DNA of 9,541 bases. It comes from an archaeon. GTDB taxonomy: Archaea > Halobacteriota > Syntropharchaeia > Alkanophagales > Methanospirareceae. Both the position numbers and the translations under genes were made by a program. Of this stretch, positions 1 through 6,447 are shown piece after piece. The notes under the pieces were generated by a model. That model had not been told where the DNA came from. It saw only the letters and a list, made by a program, of their open reading frames with translations, and made no database searches. The stretch is from NCBI GenBank assembly GCA_030019325.1, contig JASEFB010000074.1, positions 1 to 9,541 on the forward strand. Reading direction: 5' to 3'. How positions within the stretch are numbered: the first letter of the stretch is position 1; each line of letters starts with the position of its first letter.

Positions 1-2
1 AA

Positions 3-509
3 CGGATATTGAGGATATCGATACCCTTGATACTCATTTGTATCGTATCTGGTGCGACACTTACGGTCTCAAATGACTTGACAGAGGAGAGGATAGAGGG
101 GGTGGAGCAGATGAAAGTAAACGAGTCGCTCTCGATTATCTTTCCCGGTGCAAGTTTTAACCAAACGGGTGATTATTATACCGCACTGATGAATGGCGAG
201 GAGATAGGATATGCGTTTATTGCTCAGGGGAAGGGGTATAGTAGCACGATTAAAACGATGGTTGGCATGTATCAGAACGGTACGATCAACCGTATTTATG
301 TTATCAGCCAGTTAGAAACACCAGGGCTTGGAACTCGGATAGCAGAGCCTGATTTCACGAACCAGTTCAGAGGTAAGCGAATAGAGGATATCCGATTGAG
401 ACAGGATGGGGGTGTTATCGATTCGATAACCGGAGCGACCATAAGTTCTCGAGCGATAACAGAGATCGTTCGTTCCAGATCGGAGGTGGTGGTGAATGAA
501 ACTCGATGA
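3..509 (+). CDS. rnfG: RnfG, FMN-binding subunit of the Rnf complex (probably 5' partial)
   Basis: This is the flavoprotein subunit of the membrane Rnf complex, which couples ferredoxin oxidation to ion export. The N-terminus is one hydrophobic segment (about residues 4-20 counted from the TTG at 9), followed by an extracytoplasmic FMN-binding domain. Two family motifs are visible: ETPGLG (103-108) and TGATISS (141-147), whose Thr144 is the residue expected to carry covalently bound FMN through a phosphoester. The frame is open to the window edge, and the codons before the TTG at 9 (CGG ATA) read naturally as RnfG N-terminus, so the true start probably lies upstream. The TTG is only a fallback. 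The gene overlaps rnfE by 14 bases, which implies translational coupling. rnfC and rnfD are expected just upstream, outside the window. Family assignment is firm; only the 5' end is uncertain. Confidence 0.9.
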   Translation, partial: RILRISIPLILICIVSGATLTVSNDLTEERIEGVEQMKVNESLSIIFPGASFNQTGDYYTALMNGEEIGYAFIAQGKGYSSTIKTMVGMYQNGTINRIYVISQLETPGLGTRIAEPDFTNQFRGKRIEDIRLRQDGGVIDSITGATISSRAITEIVRSRSEVVVNETR

Positions 510-1101
510 GCTTACAAAAGGTCTGTTCAAGTACAATCCGATATTTTATCTGGTGCTTGGACTCTGTCCCTTGCTTGCGGTAAGCACGCGGGTAGATAAT
601 GCGCTTGGGATGAGTTTGGGTGTCCTCTTCGTGCTGGTAGGTTCAAATGTTATCATCTCTCTTCTCAGGCAGTGGATTCCACCAGAAGTAAGAATCCCCT
701 GTTTTATTGTGGTCATCGCCTCGTTCGTTACCATCGTTGACCTGTTCATGCATGGCTATGCTCCTGAACTTCATGAACGTCTGGGAATATATGTCCCGCT
801 CATTGTGGTGAACTGTATCATATTAGGAAGGGCAGAGGCGTTTGCATCCAAGAAATCGGTTTCCCATTCTTTATTAGACGGAATCGGGATGGGTATCGGT
901 TTTATGCTTGGGATAGTGGCGATTGCGTTGATCAGGGAGGTCTTAAGCACAGGAGCGATGACCATTTTTGGGTATACAGTCATTCCAGGTTTTACCCAAA
1001 CTCCCGCTATGGTGATGCTTCTTCCGCCCGGCGCGTTTCTCACGATCGCAATCATCATGGCTCTGATCAATTATAAGAATATAAGAAGGGAGAGGAGGTA
1101 G
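496..1101 (+). CDS. rnfE: RnfE, membrane subunit of the Rnf complex
   Basis: This is an integral membrane subunit of the Rnf ferredoxin-oxidising ion pump, in the RnfE/NqrD family. The 201-residue length is normal. Family signatures are the early NPIFYLVLGLCPLLAVST segment, with the cysteine in GLCP, and the second half-repeat GIYVPLIVVNCIILGRAEAF, with the cysteine in VNC. These two cysteines are positioned like the pair that ligates a membrane-embedded iron-sulfur centre between RnfA/RnfE (NqrD/NqrE). Six hydrophobic segments are apparent, and the tail is basic (KNIRRERR). The ATG at 496 is preceded by GGAGGT at 482-487 with 8 bases of spacing, and lies inside the end of rnfG. rnfA follows after 11 bases. 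The order G-E-A-B matches archaeal Rnf operons such as that of Methanosarcina. Confidence 0.95.
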   Translation: MKLDELTKGLFKYNPIFYLVLGLCPLLAVSTRVDNALGMSLGVLFVLVGSNVIISLLRQWIPPEVRIPCFIVVIASFVTIVDLFMHGYAPELHERLGIYVPLIVVNCIILGRAEAFASKKSVSHSLLDGIGMGIGFMLGIVAIALIREVLSTGAMTIFGYTVIPGFTQTPAMVMLLPPGAFLTIAIIMALINYKNIRRERR

Positions 1102-1112
1102 GATAAGATAAA

Positions 1113-1691
1113 ATGGATAATCTGCTCGCTATCGCTGTGGGATCGATATTTGTGAATAACTTCGTCCTGTTCAGGTTCCTTGGATTATGTCCCTTTTTTG
1201 GTGTATCGAAGAAGACGAGCAGCGCACTCGGCATGGGATTTGCGGTGATCTTTGTGATGACCTGTGCATCAGCGATTACATGGCCCATTTATACCTATCT
1301 CCTCATTCCCTTTGAGATAGAATTTATGAAAACGGTAACCTTCATACTGGTTATCGCAACCTTTGTGCAGCTGATCGAGATGGTGATAAGGAAACACAAG
1401 CCCAGCTTATATAAGGCGTTGGGTATCTATCTACCGCTCATCACGACGAATTGTGCAGTGATGGGAGTTGCCTTGCTTAACGTGGAAGAGGGGTATTCTT
1501 TGATTGGAAGCGTGGTGGATGGCTTTTCAGCAGGAATCGGGTTTACGCTTGCCCTGCTCTTGATGTCAGGGATAAGAGAGCGGCTCGAACTTGCCGATGT
1601 GCCAAAATCATTCGAGAATTTACCCATAGCGTTTATTTCTGCTGCTCTGTTAGCGCTCGCTTTTATGGCATTTAGTGGGATGAGATTGTAA
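1113..1691 (+). CDS. rnfA: RnfA, membrane subunit of the Rnf complex
   Basis: This is an integral membrane subunit homologous to NqrE and paralogous to the upstream RnfE. The 192-residue length is typical. Diagnostic stretches are FVNNFVLFRFLGLCPFFGVS near the N-terminus and GIYLPLITTNCAVMGVALLN in the middle. Each carries one cysteine, matching the RnfE pair, consistent with the inverted two-fold arrangement of RnfA and RnfE around an iron-sulfur centre. About six transmembrane segments are visible. A GGAGAGGAGG Shine-Dalgarno run lies just before the ATG, at about 1089-1098. The stop is one base before the rnfB start, so translation is probably coupled. Nothing is missing or unusual. Confidence 0.95.
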   Translation: MDNLLAIAVGSIFVNNFVLFRFLGLCPFFGVSKKTSSALGMGFAVIFVMTCASAITWPIYTYLLIPFEIEFMKTVTFILVIATFVQLIEMVIRKHKPSLYKALGIYLPLITTNCAVMGVALLNVEEGYSLIGSVVDGFSAGIGFTLALLLMSGIRERLELADVPKSFENLPIAFISAALLALAFMAFSGMRL

Positions 1692-1692
1692 A

Positions 1693-2508
1693 ATGATAGC
1701 AGTGGCTATAGTAGGGATTTTAGGAGTATTGTTTGGCATTGGACTTGCATACGCGTCCAAGAGATTTGAGGTTCATGTGGACCCGCGAGTCGGGAGTATT
1801 TTGGATGCTCTTCCTGGATCTAATTGTGGAGCATGTGGATTTGCTTCCTGCGAGGACTTTGCATCAGCCTTGGTCAATGATACTTCTCTGATCAGTAATT
1901 GTAAGGTGTGTGTTGAGGAATCGTGGTTGAAAATTTGTGACACGCTTGGTATAGAGGCAGGGAAACGGAAGCAAGAACTTGCACTCGTCGCTTGCAGCTT
2001 GTGCTCGATCGATAGATTTGAATATGAGGGTGTAAAGAGTTGTGCAGCAGCTGCCCTTATCGGAGGTGGGTTCAAAGCCTGTAAATATGCATGTTTAGGA
2101 TTTGGTGATTGTGTGAAGGCATGCCCGTTTGGTGCTATTGAGAAGCGGGGTTACCAATTTTTCGTGGATTTCGAGAAATGTATTGGGTGTGGTGCATGCG
2201 TGGATGCCTGTCCACGGGGTTTGATAAAGATTGTGGATAAGGATGCTGCCGTGTTCGTGAGATGCAATTCGCTCGATCCGGGTAAGATAGTCGCGAAGAT
2301 ATGTGAGACGGGCTGCATTGCCTGCAAGCTCTGCGAGAAGGTATGTGAACAAGAAGCGATAAGGATGGAAAATAACCTTGCAATCATTGATTATGAGCTG
2401 TGTAATAAGTGTGGTGCATGTATAGAAGCATGTAAGTTCGGAACGATTGTATCCATCGTTCCATCTAAAGAGGCTGTTGCTGTTGCTGAAGTCGCTGAGC
2501 AGACATGA
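1693..2508 (+). CDS. rnfB: RnfB, polyferredoxin subunit of the Rnf complex
   Basis: This is the iron-sulfur subunit that accepts electrons from reduced ferredoxin and passes them into Rnf. A single N-terminal hydrophobic anchor (residues 1-20) precedes the FeS domain LPGSNCGACGFASC, with cysteines 45, 48, 53 and probably 70. Several further cysteine clusters follow: C101/C104, CKYACLGFGDCVKAC (130-144), CIGCGACVDAC (163-173), CETGCIACKLCEKVC (204-218) and CNKCGACIEAC (237-247). This suggests about six [4Fe-4S] clusters, as in archaeal RnfB. The 271-residue length fits and the short Ala/Val/Glu tail is unremarkable. It is the last gene of the operon: only one base separates it from rnfA and a poly-T terminator follows at once. 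The operon partners make the RnfB call secure. Confidence 0.95.
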   Translation: MIAVAIVGILGVLFGIGLAYASKRFEVHVDPRVGSILDALPGSNCGACGFASCEDFASALVNDTSLISNCKVCVEESWLKICDTLGIEAGKRKQELALVACSLCSIDRFEYEGVKSCAAAALIGGGFKACKYACLGFGDCVKACPFGAIEKRGYQFFVDFEKCIGCGACVDACPRGLIKIVDKDAAVFVRCNSLDPGKIVAKICETGCIACKLCEKVCEQEAIRMENNLAIIDYELCNKCGACIEACKFGTIVSIVPSKEAVAVAEVAEQT

Positions 2509-2532
2509 ATTTTTCGGCTTTTTATTTTTCCT
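2509..2532 (+). terminator. Poly-T terminator of the rnf operon
   Basis: Directly after the rnfB stop are three T-rich runs (ATTTTT, CTTTTTATTTTTCC) with no substantial hairpin, the usual form of an archaeal intrinsic terminator. The next gene runs toward it on the other strand, so the operon must end here. Confidence 0.65.
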
Positions 2533-2544
2533 TCCCCTTCCTAA

Positions 2545-3207
2545 TCATACAGATCTCAGTTTTCCGAGATTCTCTGCGATATCAGGCAGTAGCGCTGCCG
2601 GGATTCCAACGTAAATATCCTCGTCCTTGACTTTCATAAACTTTCGTGCACCAAGATCACCTAAACTATAAACAACTTTTCTAGACAAAAACGGGGCAGC
2701 GACCACTGCTGAGCAGATAGGAGGACCTGTTAAGCCCGTTATTCTCCTCCCTGAGTCGTATGCAAATGCCTCTGCTATTTTCATCCCTTGTATCGCATTG
2801 CAGATGAGAACCACAACGTCTGGTTCAAATGTTGCCTTCTCCAATGGCGAAAAAGAAACTACGGTAAATGTTCCAAATTCTATTCTCGGATTCGAGTTGA
2901 GAAATCTCCTCGCAGCTCGCTGAGAGCCAAAGAGACCCAAATCCTTAACAAGGAACTCACCGGTCTTGAGCCTTTCACTCAGCTCTCTCAACCCACAACT
3001 CGAAGCTCCTCCATCACACTCATGGTTCTCGGAGTCTGTATAGAACGATTCTCCTCCAAGCCTTACTTTATCGAGCATTTGACATAATCTCATTCTTCCT
3101 TTCAGCGGTTCAACGCCTTCCGGGGCTTCACTCGAGAACGAAATAGCAATCAGAGCACTTTCGAGCCCCAAAGTCATTTTTAATTTATTCGAGAGGTCAA
3201 CGTACAT
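2545..3207 (-). CDS. DUF169 (COG2043) family protein
   Basis: This is a soluble 220-residue protein of the DUF169 family, which is common in methanogens and other anaerobes and has no settled function. Family features seen are the conserved cysteines in RLCQML, HECDGGASSCGL and GPPICSAVVAAP, and the C-terminal block YSLGDLGARKFMKVKDEDIYVGIP. The cysteine pattern suggests metal or cluster binding, but that is inference. The ATG at 3207 follows a strong GGAGGTGA site with near-ideal spacing (on the plus strand, tattcacctcc). The gene converges on the rnf operon with about 36 bases between the stops. There is no signal peptide or membrane segment. Proximity to Rnf may be chance because the genes are on opposite strands. 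Confidence 0.85.
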   Translation of the reverse strand: MYVDLSNKLKMTLGLESALIAISFSSEAPEGVEPLKGRMRLCQMLDKVRLGGESFYTDSENHECDGGASSCGLRELSERLKTGEFLVKDLGLFGSQRAARRFLNSNPRIEFGTFTVVSFSPLEKATFEPDVVVLICNAIQGMKIAEAFAYDSGRRITGLTGPPICSAVVAAPFLSRKVVYSLGDLGARKFMKVKDEDIYVGIPAALLPDIAENLGKLRSV

Positions 3208-3259
3208 GTGTATTCACCTCCGCTACTAACCTTTTGTACTCCACTTATCACTTTAGTTT

Positions 3260-3403
3260 CTATTTTTTGCGCATCGACCCATCTTCAAATATAACTCTGT
3301 AATCTCCAATTCTAAATCGAAATGTCCCTATCTTAGGGTTTAGTAATTTTCGAGCATATCTTAGAGGTTCTTTAGCGTATTTCTTGAGTTTCGTAGCGAT
3401 TCG
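3260..3403 (-). pseudogene. RelE/ParE-family toxin remnant
   Basis: On the minus strand a 47-codon open stretch contains KLKKYAKEPLRYARKL followed by GTFRFRIGDYRVIFEDG. This is the core of RelE-type mRNA-interferase toxins: a lysine-rich helix, then the (Y/F)R-RIGDYRVIF strand pair. The stretch has no start codon, and a TAA lies immediately upstream of it, so the N-terminal helix is lost. It ends at TAG after a run of six A; one additional A would restore the reading KIETKVI, which resembles the next RelE strand. It therefore looks like a toxin gene broken at both ends, with no antitoxin beside it. Base calling error in the A-run could explain the 3' break but not the missing 5' end. Confidence 0.6.
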
Positions 3404-3429
3404 TTAGGCTGTTCATCATACTATGTTCA

Positions 3430-3783
3430 CTAATTCACTAACCATAGAGTAAAAATGCCGACAAACATGGCACAGAGCATGCTTGATAGCGTTCCAATCA
3501 AATAATACTCGGCGAATTTTCTGTTCTTCAAGTCTTCAAAACGTGCGATTGATTTTGCCGCGAGGATTAATGCCAACGCCATATACTGCCCTACCAATAC
3601 CAATGTTAAGGTAAAAATTCGCTCGAGAATCCCGATCATAGCGCCTGCTCCTTCCAATCCCCCCTCTTCGGGTAAGGGGTACTTTTTTAAGATGACACGT
3701 ACGAAAAAATGACCTCCTACCACGGCGAGGATATACGAGCTGAAATAAATCAAGGTGGTTGAAGTGATGAGTTCACTAATCAT
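3430..3783 (-). CDS. Small membrane protein resembling the DUF3307 C-terminal region
   Basis: This protein of about 117 residues has three hydrophobic segments, near residues 4-27, 50-76 and 92-117. Between them are motifs that recall the C-terminal half of DUF3307 proteins: IGILER, ILAAKSIARF and KFAEYYLIGTLSS. DUF3307 genes often sit beside satD-family genes, as here, and both are on the minus strand 83 bases apart, so they probably form one operon and act together at the membrane. Starts are possible at GTG 3795, ATG 3789 and ATG 3783. The GGAAAGGTGA site overlaps the GTG, so 3783 gives the best spacing. The usual N-terminal part of DUF3307 is absent, so this is either a short variant or a related family. 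The function is unknown. Confidence 0.7.
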   Translation of the reverse strand: MISELITSTTLIYFSSYILAVVGGHFFVRVILKKYPLPEEGGLEGAGAMIGILERIFTLTLVLVGQYMALALILAAKSIARFEDLKNRKFAEYYLIGTLSSMLCAMFVGIFTLWLVN

Positions 3784-3834
3784 CTTCATATTCACCTTTC
3801 CTCTTCGTAAAGCATATTTGATTTATTTTCATTT

Positions 3835-3854
3835 GTAAAGCTAATTTACTTTAC
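3835..3854. repeat. Short inverted repeat between satD and the membrane protein gene
   Basis: GTAAAG, eight A/T-rich bases, then CTTTAC. A further GTAAAG copy lies near 3807-3812. It sits in the gap between the two minus-strand genes and could be a weak hairpin or a binding site. Nothing more can be said. Confidence 0.35.
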
Positions 3855-3866
3855 ACCGCCTTCGCA

Positions 3867-4496
3867 CTAGTTAAGGCTCCCTAACAGGTTATTCAGGAGA
3901 GCTTCACCTTCGGAGATTGCAGCCCAATCCGCAGCTCCTAAAATCTGCGATACCGCCTGTCTTGATATTTTAAAATGTTTTCCCACCTGTTCGTAGGTAG
4001 AACCTGGATGTAACCTCACGTAATTGACCACCTCGCGCTGTCTCTCTGTCCACGAGTTTTCTAACACTTCGATGAAGCGCAGTAGGGTGTTGAGTATCTC
4101 ATCGGTCTGAATAGTCGTATCCGACGATTTTATAAGGAGATTTCTGTTGCTCTTCTTGCATAACTCTAAGGCACTTCGCGCCCGGTAGAAAGCGGTCCCT
4201 CTCATCCCAACCTCTTCCTCAAGTGGTCTTTCGATATCGCCAATACCAACGCCGCAATAGAAATCAACCGGTAATCTGGATTTAATAGAAACATAAATCA
4301 CATACGCGTTTTTCGGGTTTTTGAGTACACCTTGGAACTCATCACCAACAGTGGGCTTGAAATCGATGATAATATCCTCAGAGAACATTTTATTTATCTC
4401 GTTCAGAGTTCCTTCCAGCTTCTTGAACAGAGTGCTCCAATTCTCTACATCCCTTGATCTTTTTATATCACCTATGAGTACACAGTTACTTGCCAT
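3867..4496 (-). CDS. SatD-family protein with C-terminal helix-turn-helix
   Basis: This 209-residue protein matches the SatD family pattern: VLIGDIKRSR (6-15), FKPTVGDEFQGVL (46-58), FYCGVGIGDIE (79-89) and GMRGTAFYRARSA (97-109). Residues about 149-190 form a helix-turn-helix, TERQREVVNYVRLHPGSTYEQVGKHFKISRQAVSQILG, with recognition helix SRQAVSQIL. So an N-terminal sensory or catalytic-like domain is joined to a DNA-binding domain. SatD takes its name from the Streptococcus sat locus, and its biochemistry is not established. The ATG follows TAGGAGA with about 5-6 bases of spacing. A perfect palindrome lies just upstream, so autoregulation by this protein is likely. The adjacent DUF3307-like gene is the family's common partner. 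Confidence 0.8.
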   Translation of the reverse strand: MASNCVLIGDIKRSRDVENWSTLFKKLEGTLNEINKMFSEDIIIDFKPTVGDEFQGVLKNPKNAYVIYVSIKSRLPVDFYCGVGIGDIERPLEEEVGMRGTAFYRARSALELCKKSNRNLLIKSSDTTIQTDEILNTLLRFIEVLENSWTERQREVVNYVRLHPGSTYEQVGKHFKISRQAVSQILGAADWAAISEGEALLNNLLGSLN

Positions 4497-4506
4497 CGCA
4501 TTCTCC

Positions 4507-4520
4507 TATACTGCAGTATA
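4507..4520. promoter_or_regulatory. Perfect 14-bp palindrome, probable satD operator
   Basis: TATACTGCAGTATA is a perfect dyad on the 5' side of satD, directly upstream of its ribosome binding site (TAGGAGA on the minus strand). A dimeric helix-turn-helix protein encoded by the next gene is the obvious candidate binder. The dyad also falls where the transcription start would be expected from the TATA-like box at 4531-4540, so binding would block initiation. Confidence 0.55.
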
Positions 4521-4530
4521 TTTCCACCAT

Positions 4531-4540
4531 TATTTATTTT
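4531..4540 (-). promoter_or_regulatory. TATA-like box for satD
   Basis: On the minus strand this reads AAAATAAATA, the composition of an archaeal TATA element. A start site about 25 bases downstream would fall in or next to the 4507-4520 palindrome. No clear BRE was recognised. Confidence 0.35.
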
Positions 4541-4559
4541 CTTTCTTGCTGAGCCTTAC

Positions 4560-4589
4560 GATTGCGTATAACGTCAGACTGTGTGAAAA
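4560..4589 (+). repeat. Left inverted repeat of the IS, including an attC-like R'' box
   Basis: This repeat starts GATTGCGTATAACGT and continues CAGACTGTGTGAAAA. It is the exact reverse complement of 6401-6430. Bases 4563-4572 (TGCGTATAAC) are identical to 7461-7470, the left (R'') side of the attC-like site of the next cassette. The outer part therefore looks like an integron core box rather than IS sequence. Confidence 0.75.
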
Positions 4590-4697
4590 GTGATAAATTC
4601 ACTCCCGGCATCATCATACCCCCAACCCAAACTTCACCTACACCCCTCTGCTGCATCCCTACCAGAACTCTCTCCATCAAAAAAGAATAAAATATTA

Positions 4698-6134
4698 TCA
4701 CACAGCAGCAATCAACCCTCTAAGCCCAACTATATTGATCACCCTCTTCATATTGTACGCGAGAACACTCAGACTGATCTCCGCACCCACCTTCTCGATC
4801 CCCCTCATCAGCATGTATCCCTGGTTGAAAGCTCTTTTTATCGTTCCAAACGGATGTTCCGAAAGCCATTGCCTCTTCTTCACTTTCTCCCTATTATTTT
4901 CAACCCGCCTTTTCATCTCCTCCAGAATCTCCTCATGCTCCCACCGATATATGATCCACCCTCCTGGATTACGGGTGCATTTGGCTTTAAACTGGCATTC
5001 AGCACACCTATTGGTTTTATACAGCTTCATCACCTTCCCATGGTGTTCGGCTCTATTCCTGAACGTTAGCTCAAAACCTGCCGGGCAGATATAAACGTCC
5101 TTTTCCCCATCGTATCTGAATTCTCTTTTGTAAAAGGGGGGCTCAGGGACATTTATCTTCCGGGATACAGTAGGATTTGGCTCAGGAATATAAGGAGTTA
5201 TCCCGTTATCAATGCATTCTTTTATCTCCATCGCATCGTAATAAGCTTTGTCCGCGGATACATCCAGCTCATCCACCTCCAGGATCTCTTTCGCCCGTTT
5301 TGACATCGTGCTCAACTGATTGCTGTCCTTAACTTCATTGGTCACCTCATGGTCGAGGATGAGCTTATGCTTCGAATCCACCGTCGTCTGCACATTGTAG
5401 CAGACCTCTATCCTCTGGTTATTTACCATTGCACGGCTGTCTGGATCTGTTAAAGATATCTGGGCCTCACCACTTTCTTTTAGCTCTCTTAACAACTCCA
5501 GATATTCTTCTTTCCGATTTTTAAACTCTTCTATCTTTTCCTTTAACTCCTGCGCATCAGGGGAAGTCGCATGGGCTTCACGCTCATCGTTCTCTTCCAG
5601 CTCTTTGAAATATCCCTCTATCTTTTCCTCTATCTCTTTGAGCTTCTTCTTCAGTTTAGCCTCGTTAAAATTCCTCTTCTTCGAATTCACCGCCTTGAAC
5701 TTACTGCCATCGATTGCCACGAGTTCTCCTCCAAATAGGTCAAGTTTCCTGCACAAAATGACAAACTCTTTGCAAACGCGCTTTATAGCATCGTGACTGC
5801 CCTTCCTGAAGTCCGCAATGGTCTTAAAATCCGGAGTTAGCTTCTTTAACAGCCACATCAGCTCTATATTTCTCTTGCTCTCCTTCTCCAACCACCTGCT
5901 GGAACGGATGCGGTTTAAATAGCCGTAAATATAGAGTTTCAGCAGATCAGCAGGGTTGTAAGGGGGGCGACCTGTGGACTTGAGTTCAGCATGCCTAAAA
6001 CCAAGCCCCTTTAAGTCCAAGCCATCCACAAAGGCATCTATAAACTGGACAGGGTTATCATCTTCGATATAATCATCAATAACCTCGGGGAATAAGACCG
6101 TTTGCATTCTATCAATACCTTGAATGTGTTTCAT
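4698..6134 (-). CDS. IS1182-family transposase
   Basis: This is a complete 478-residue DDE transposase. The N-terminal domain has the family opening (MQTVLFPEVIDDYIEDDNPVQFIDAFVD) and the GRPPYNPADLLKLYIYGYLN block (56-75). Likely catalytic residues are D142 in VAIDGSKFKA, D295 in SADKAYYD and E426 in SEHPFGTIKRAF. A lysine/glutamate-rich coiled coil spans about 158-222. Four cysteines (C350, C377, C380, C386) form a zinc-ribbon-like insertion before the final catalytic glutamate. All three acidic residues are present and the frame is unbroken. The ATG follows TTGGAGGAGGATAA with good spacing. The DUF2080 gene lies 20 bases upstream, so the two are probably cotranscribed. Confidence 0.93.
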   Translation of the reverse strand: MKHIQGIDRMQTVLFPEVIDDYIEDDNPVQFIDAFVDGLDLKGLGFRHAELKSTGRPPYNPADLLKLYIYGYLNRIRSSRWLEKESKRNIELMWLLKKLTPDFKTIADFRKGSHDAIKRVCKEFVILCRKLDLFGGELVAIDGSKFKAVNSKKRNFNEAKLKKKLKEIEEKIEGYFKELEENDEREAHATSPDAQELKEKIEEFKNRKEEYLELLRELKESGEAQISLTDPDSRAMVNNQRIEVCYNVQTTVDSKHKLILDHEVTNEVKDSNQLSTMSKRAKEILEVDELDVSADKAYYDAMEIKECIDNGITPYIPEPNPTVSRKINVPEPPFYKREFRYDGEKDVYICPAGFELTFRNRAEHHGKVMKLYKTNRCAECQFKAKCTRNPGGWIIYRWEHEEILEEMKRRVENNREKVKKRQWLSEHPFGTIKRAFNQGYMLMRGIEKVGAEISLSVLAYNMKRVINIVGLRGLIAAV

Positions 6135-6154
6135 TTTTTATCCTCCTCCAATGC

Positions 6155-6313
6155 CTATTCATCTATGATTACCAGATAAACGCTCTTTCCCAGGTATTCC
6201 TTAGGGCAGTCAACCTTGGCACCCGTACCGAAAGGGGTGACCTTCTTTTTCATGAAGCCTACGATGCCTTTTATCGTAAGCTCCGTTGCTAGTTCGAGTT
6301 TTACTTCCTTCAT
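6155..6313 (-). CDS. DUF2080-family transposon-encoded protein (52 aa)
   Basis: This small gene encodes MKEVKLELATELTIKG followed by VTPFGTGAKVDCPKEYLGK and SVYLVIIDE. It is typical of DUF2080, a family of short proteins encoded next to transposases in archaea: a strand-rich start, a central FGTGAKVDCPKEYLGK motif, and a YLVII ending. Its role is unknown, perhaps DNA binding or control of transposition. The start codon ATG at 6313 has no Shine-Dalgarno and lies where transcription should begin from the TATA box at 6336-6343, so the mRNA is likely leaderless. The transposase starts 20 bases after its stop with its own strong ribosome binding site. The gene is easily missed because of its size. 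Confidence 0.85.
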   Translation of the reverse strand: MKEVKLELATELTIKGIVGFMKKKVTPFGTGAKVDCPKEYLGKSVYLVIIDE

Positions 6314-6335
6314 GATATATATTTAATATATATAA

Positions 6336-6343
6336 CATATAAA
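6336..6343 (-). promoter_or_regulatory. TATA box for the IS operon
   Basis: On the minus strand this reads TTTATATG, preceded by GAAAGTCA and followed by a strongly A/T-rich tract. It is about 26 bases upstream of the DUF2080 start codon, the usual archaeal TATA to start-site distance, which predicts a leaderless transcript. Confidence 0.55.
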
Positions 6344-6400
6344 TGACTTTCGGTACTTTGGCAGACCCATAAAAATACTTATGCTATTATATCATAGGAG

Positions 6401-6430
6401 TTTTCACACAGTCTGACGTTATACGCAATC
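6401..6430 (-). repeat. Right inverted repeat of the IS, including an attC-like R' core
   Basis: This is the exact reverse complement of 4560-4589. Bases 6401-6421 (TTTTCACACAGTCTGACGTTA) recur at 9083-9103. Bases 6418-6424 (GTTATAC) resemble the attC cleavage core GTTRRRY and open the DUF4062 cassette, whose start codon lies 24 bases further on. Confidence 0.75.
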
Positions 6431-6447
6431 ATGGAGGAGGATAATTA

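Larger units (their letters stand above)
4560..6430. mobile_element. IS1182-family insertion sequence with DUF2080 gene, bounded by 30-bp inverted repeats
   Basis: Both genes inside are on the minus strand: a DUF2080 protein and then a full-length IS1182-type transposase. The boundaries are a perfect 30-bp inverted repeat (4560-4589 and 6401-6430). Comparison with a third, partial copy at 9083-9103 suggests that the element's own ends are ACGTCAGACTGTGTGAAAA (4571-4589 and 6401-6419). In that case the outer 11 bases on each side belong to the target, and the element is about 1.84-1.85 kb. The element has no frameshifts or stops and looks potentially active. Its 3' margin (4590-4697) is C-rich and has no recognisable feature. 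Confidence 0.75.

Noticed and set aside
4560..4589. The whole 30-bp repeat as a simple IS terminal repeat with no integron meaning
   Set aside because: This is not excluded, but it is less favoured. The MITE end matches only the inner 19 bases plus two, and the outer part shares ten exact bases with the 7464 attC-like site.
4590..5094. Plus-strand frames of 159 and 119 codons opposite the transposase
   Set aside because: They are antisense to a clearly coding IS1182 transposase and have no family resemblance.
6358..6400. Outward promoter at the right end of the IS driving the DUF4062 cassette
   Set aside because: The tract is A/T-rich with TATA-like bits (AAAAATACTTATG), but no element has a convincing position relative to a start site.
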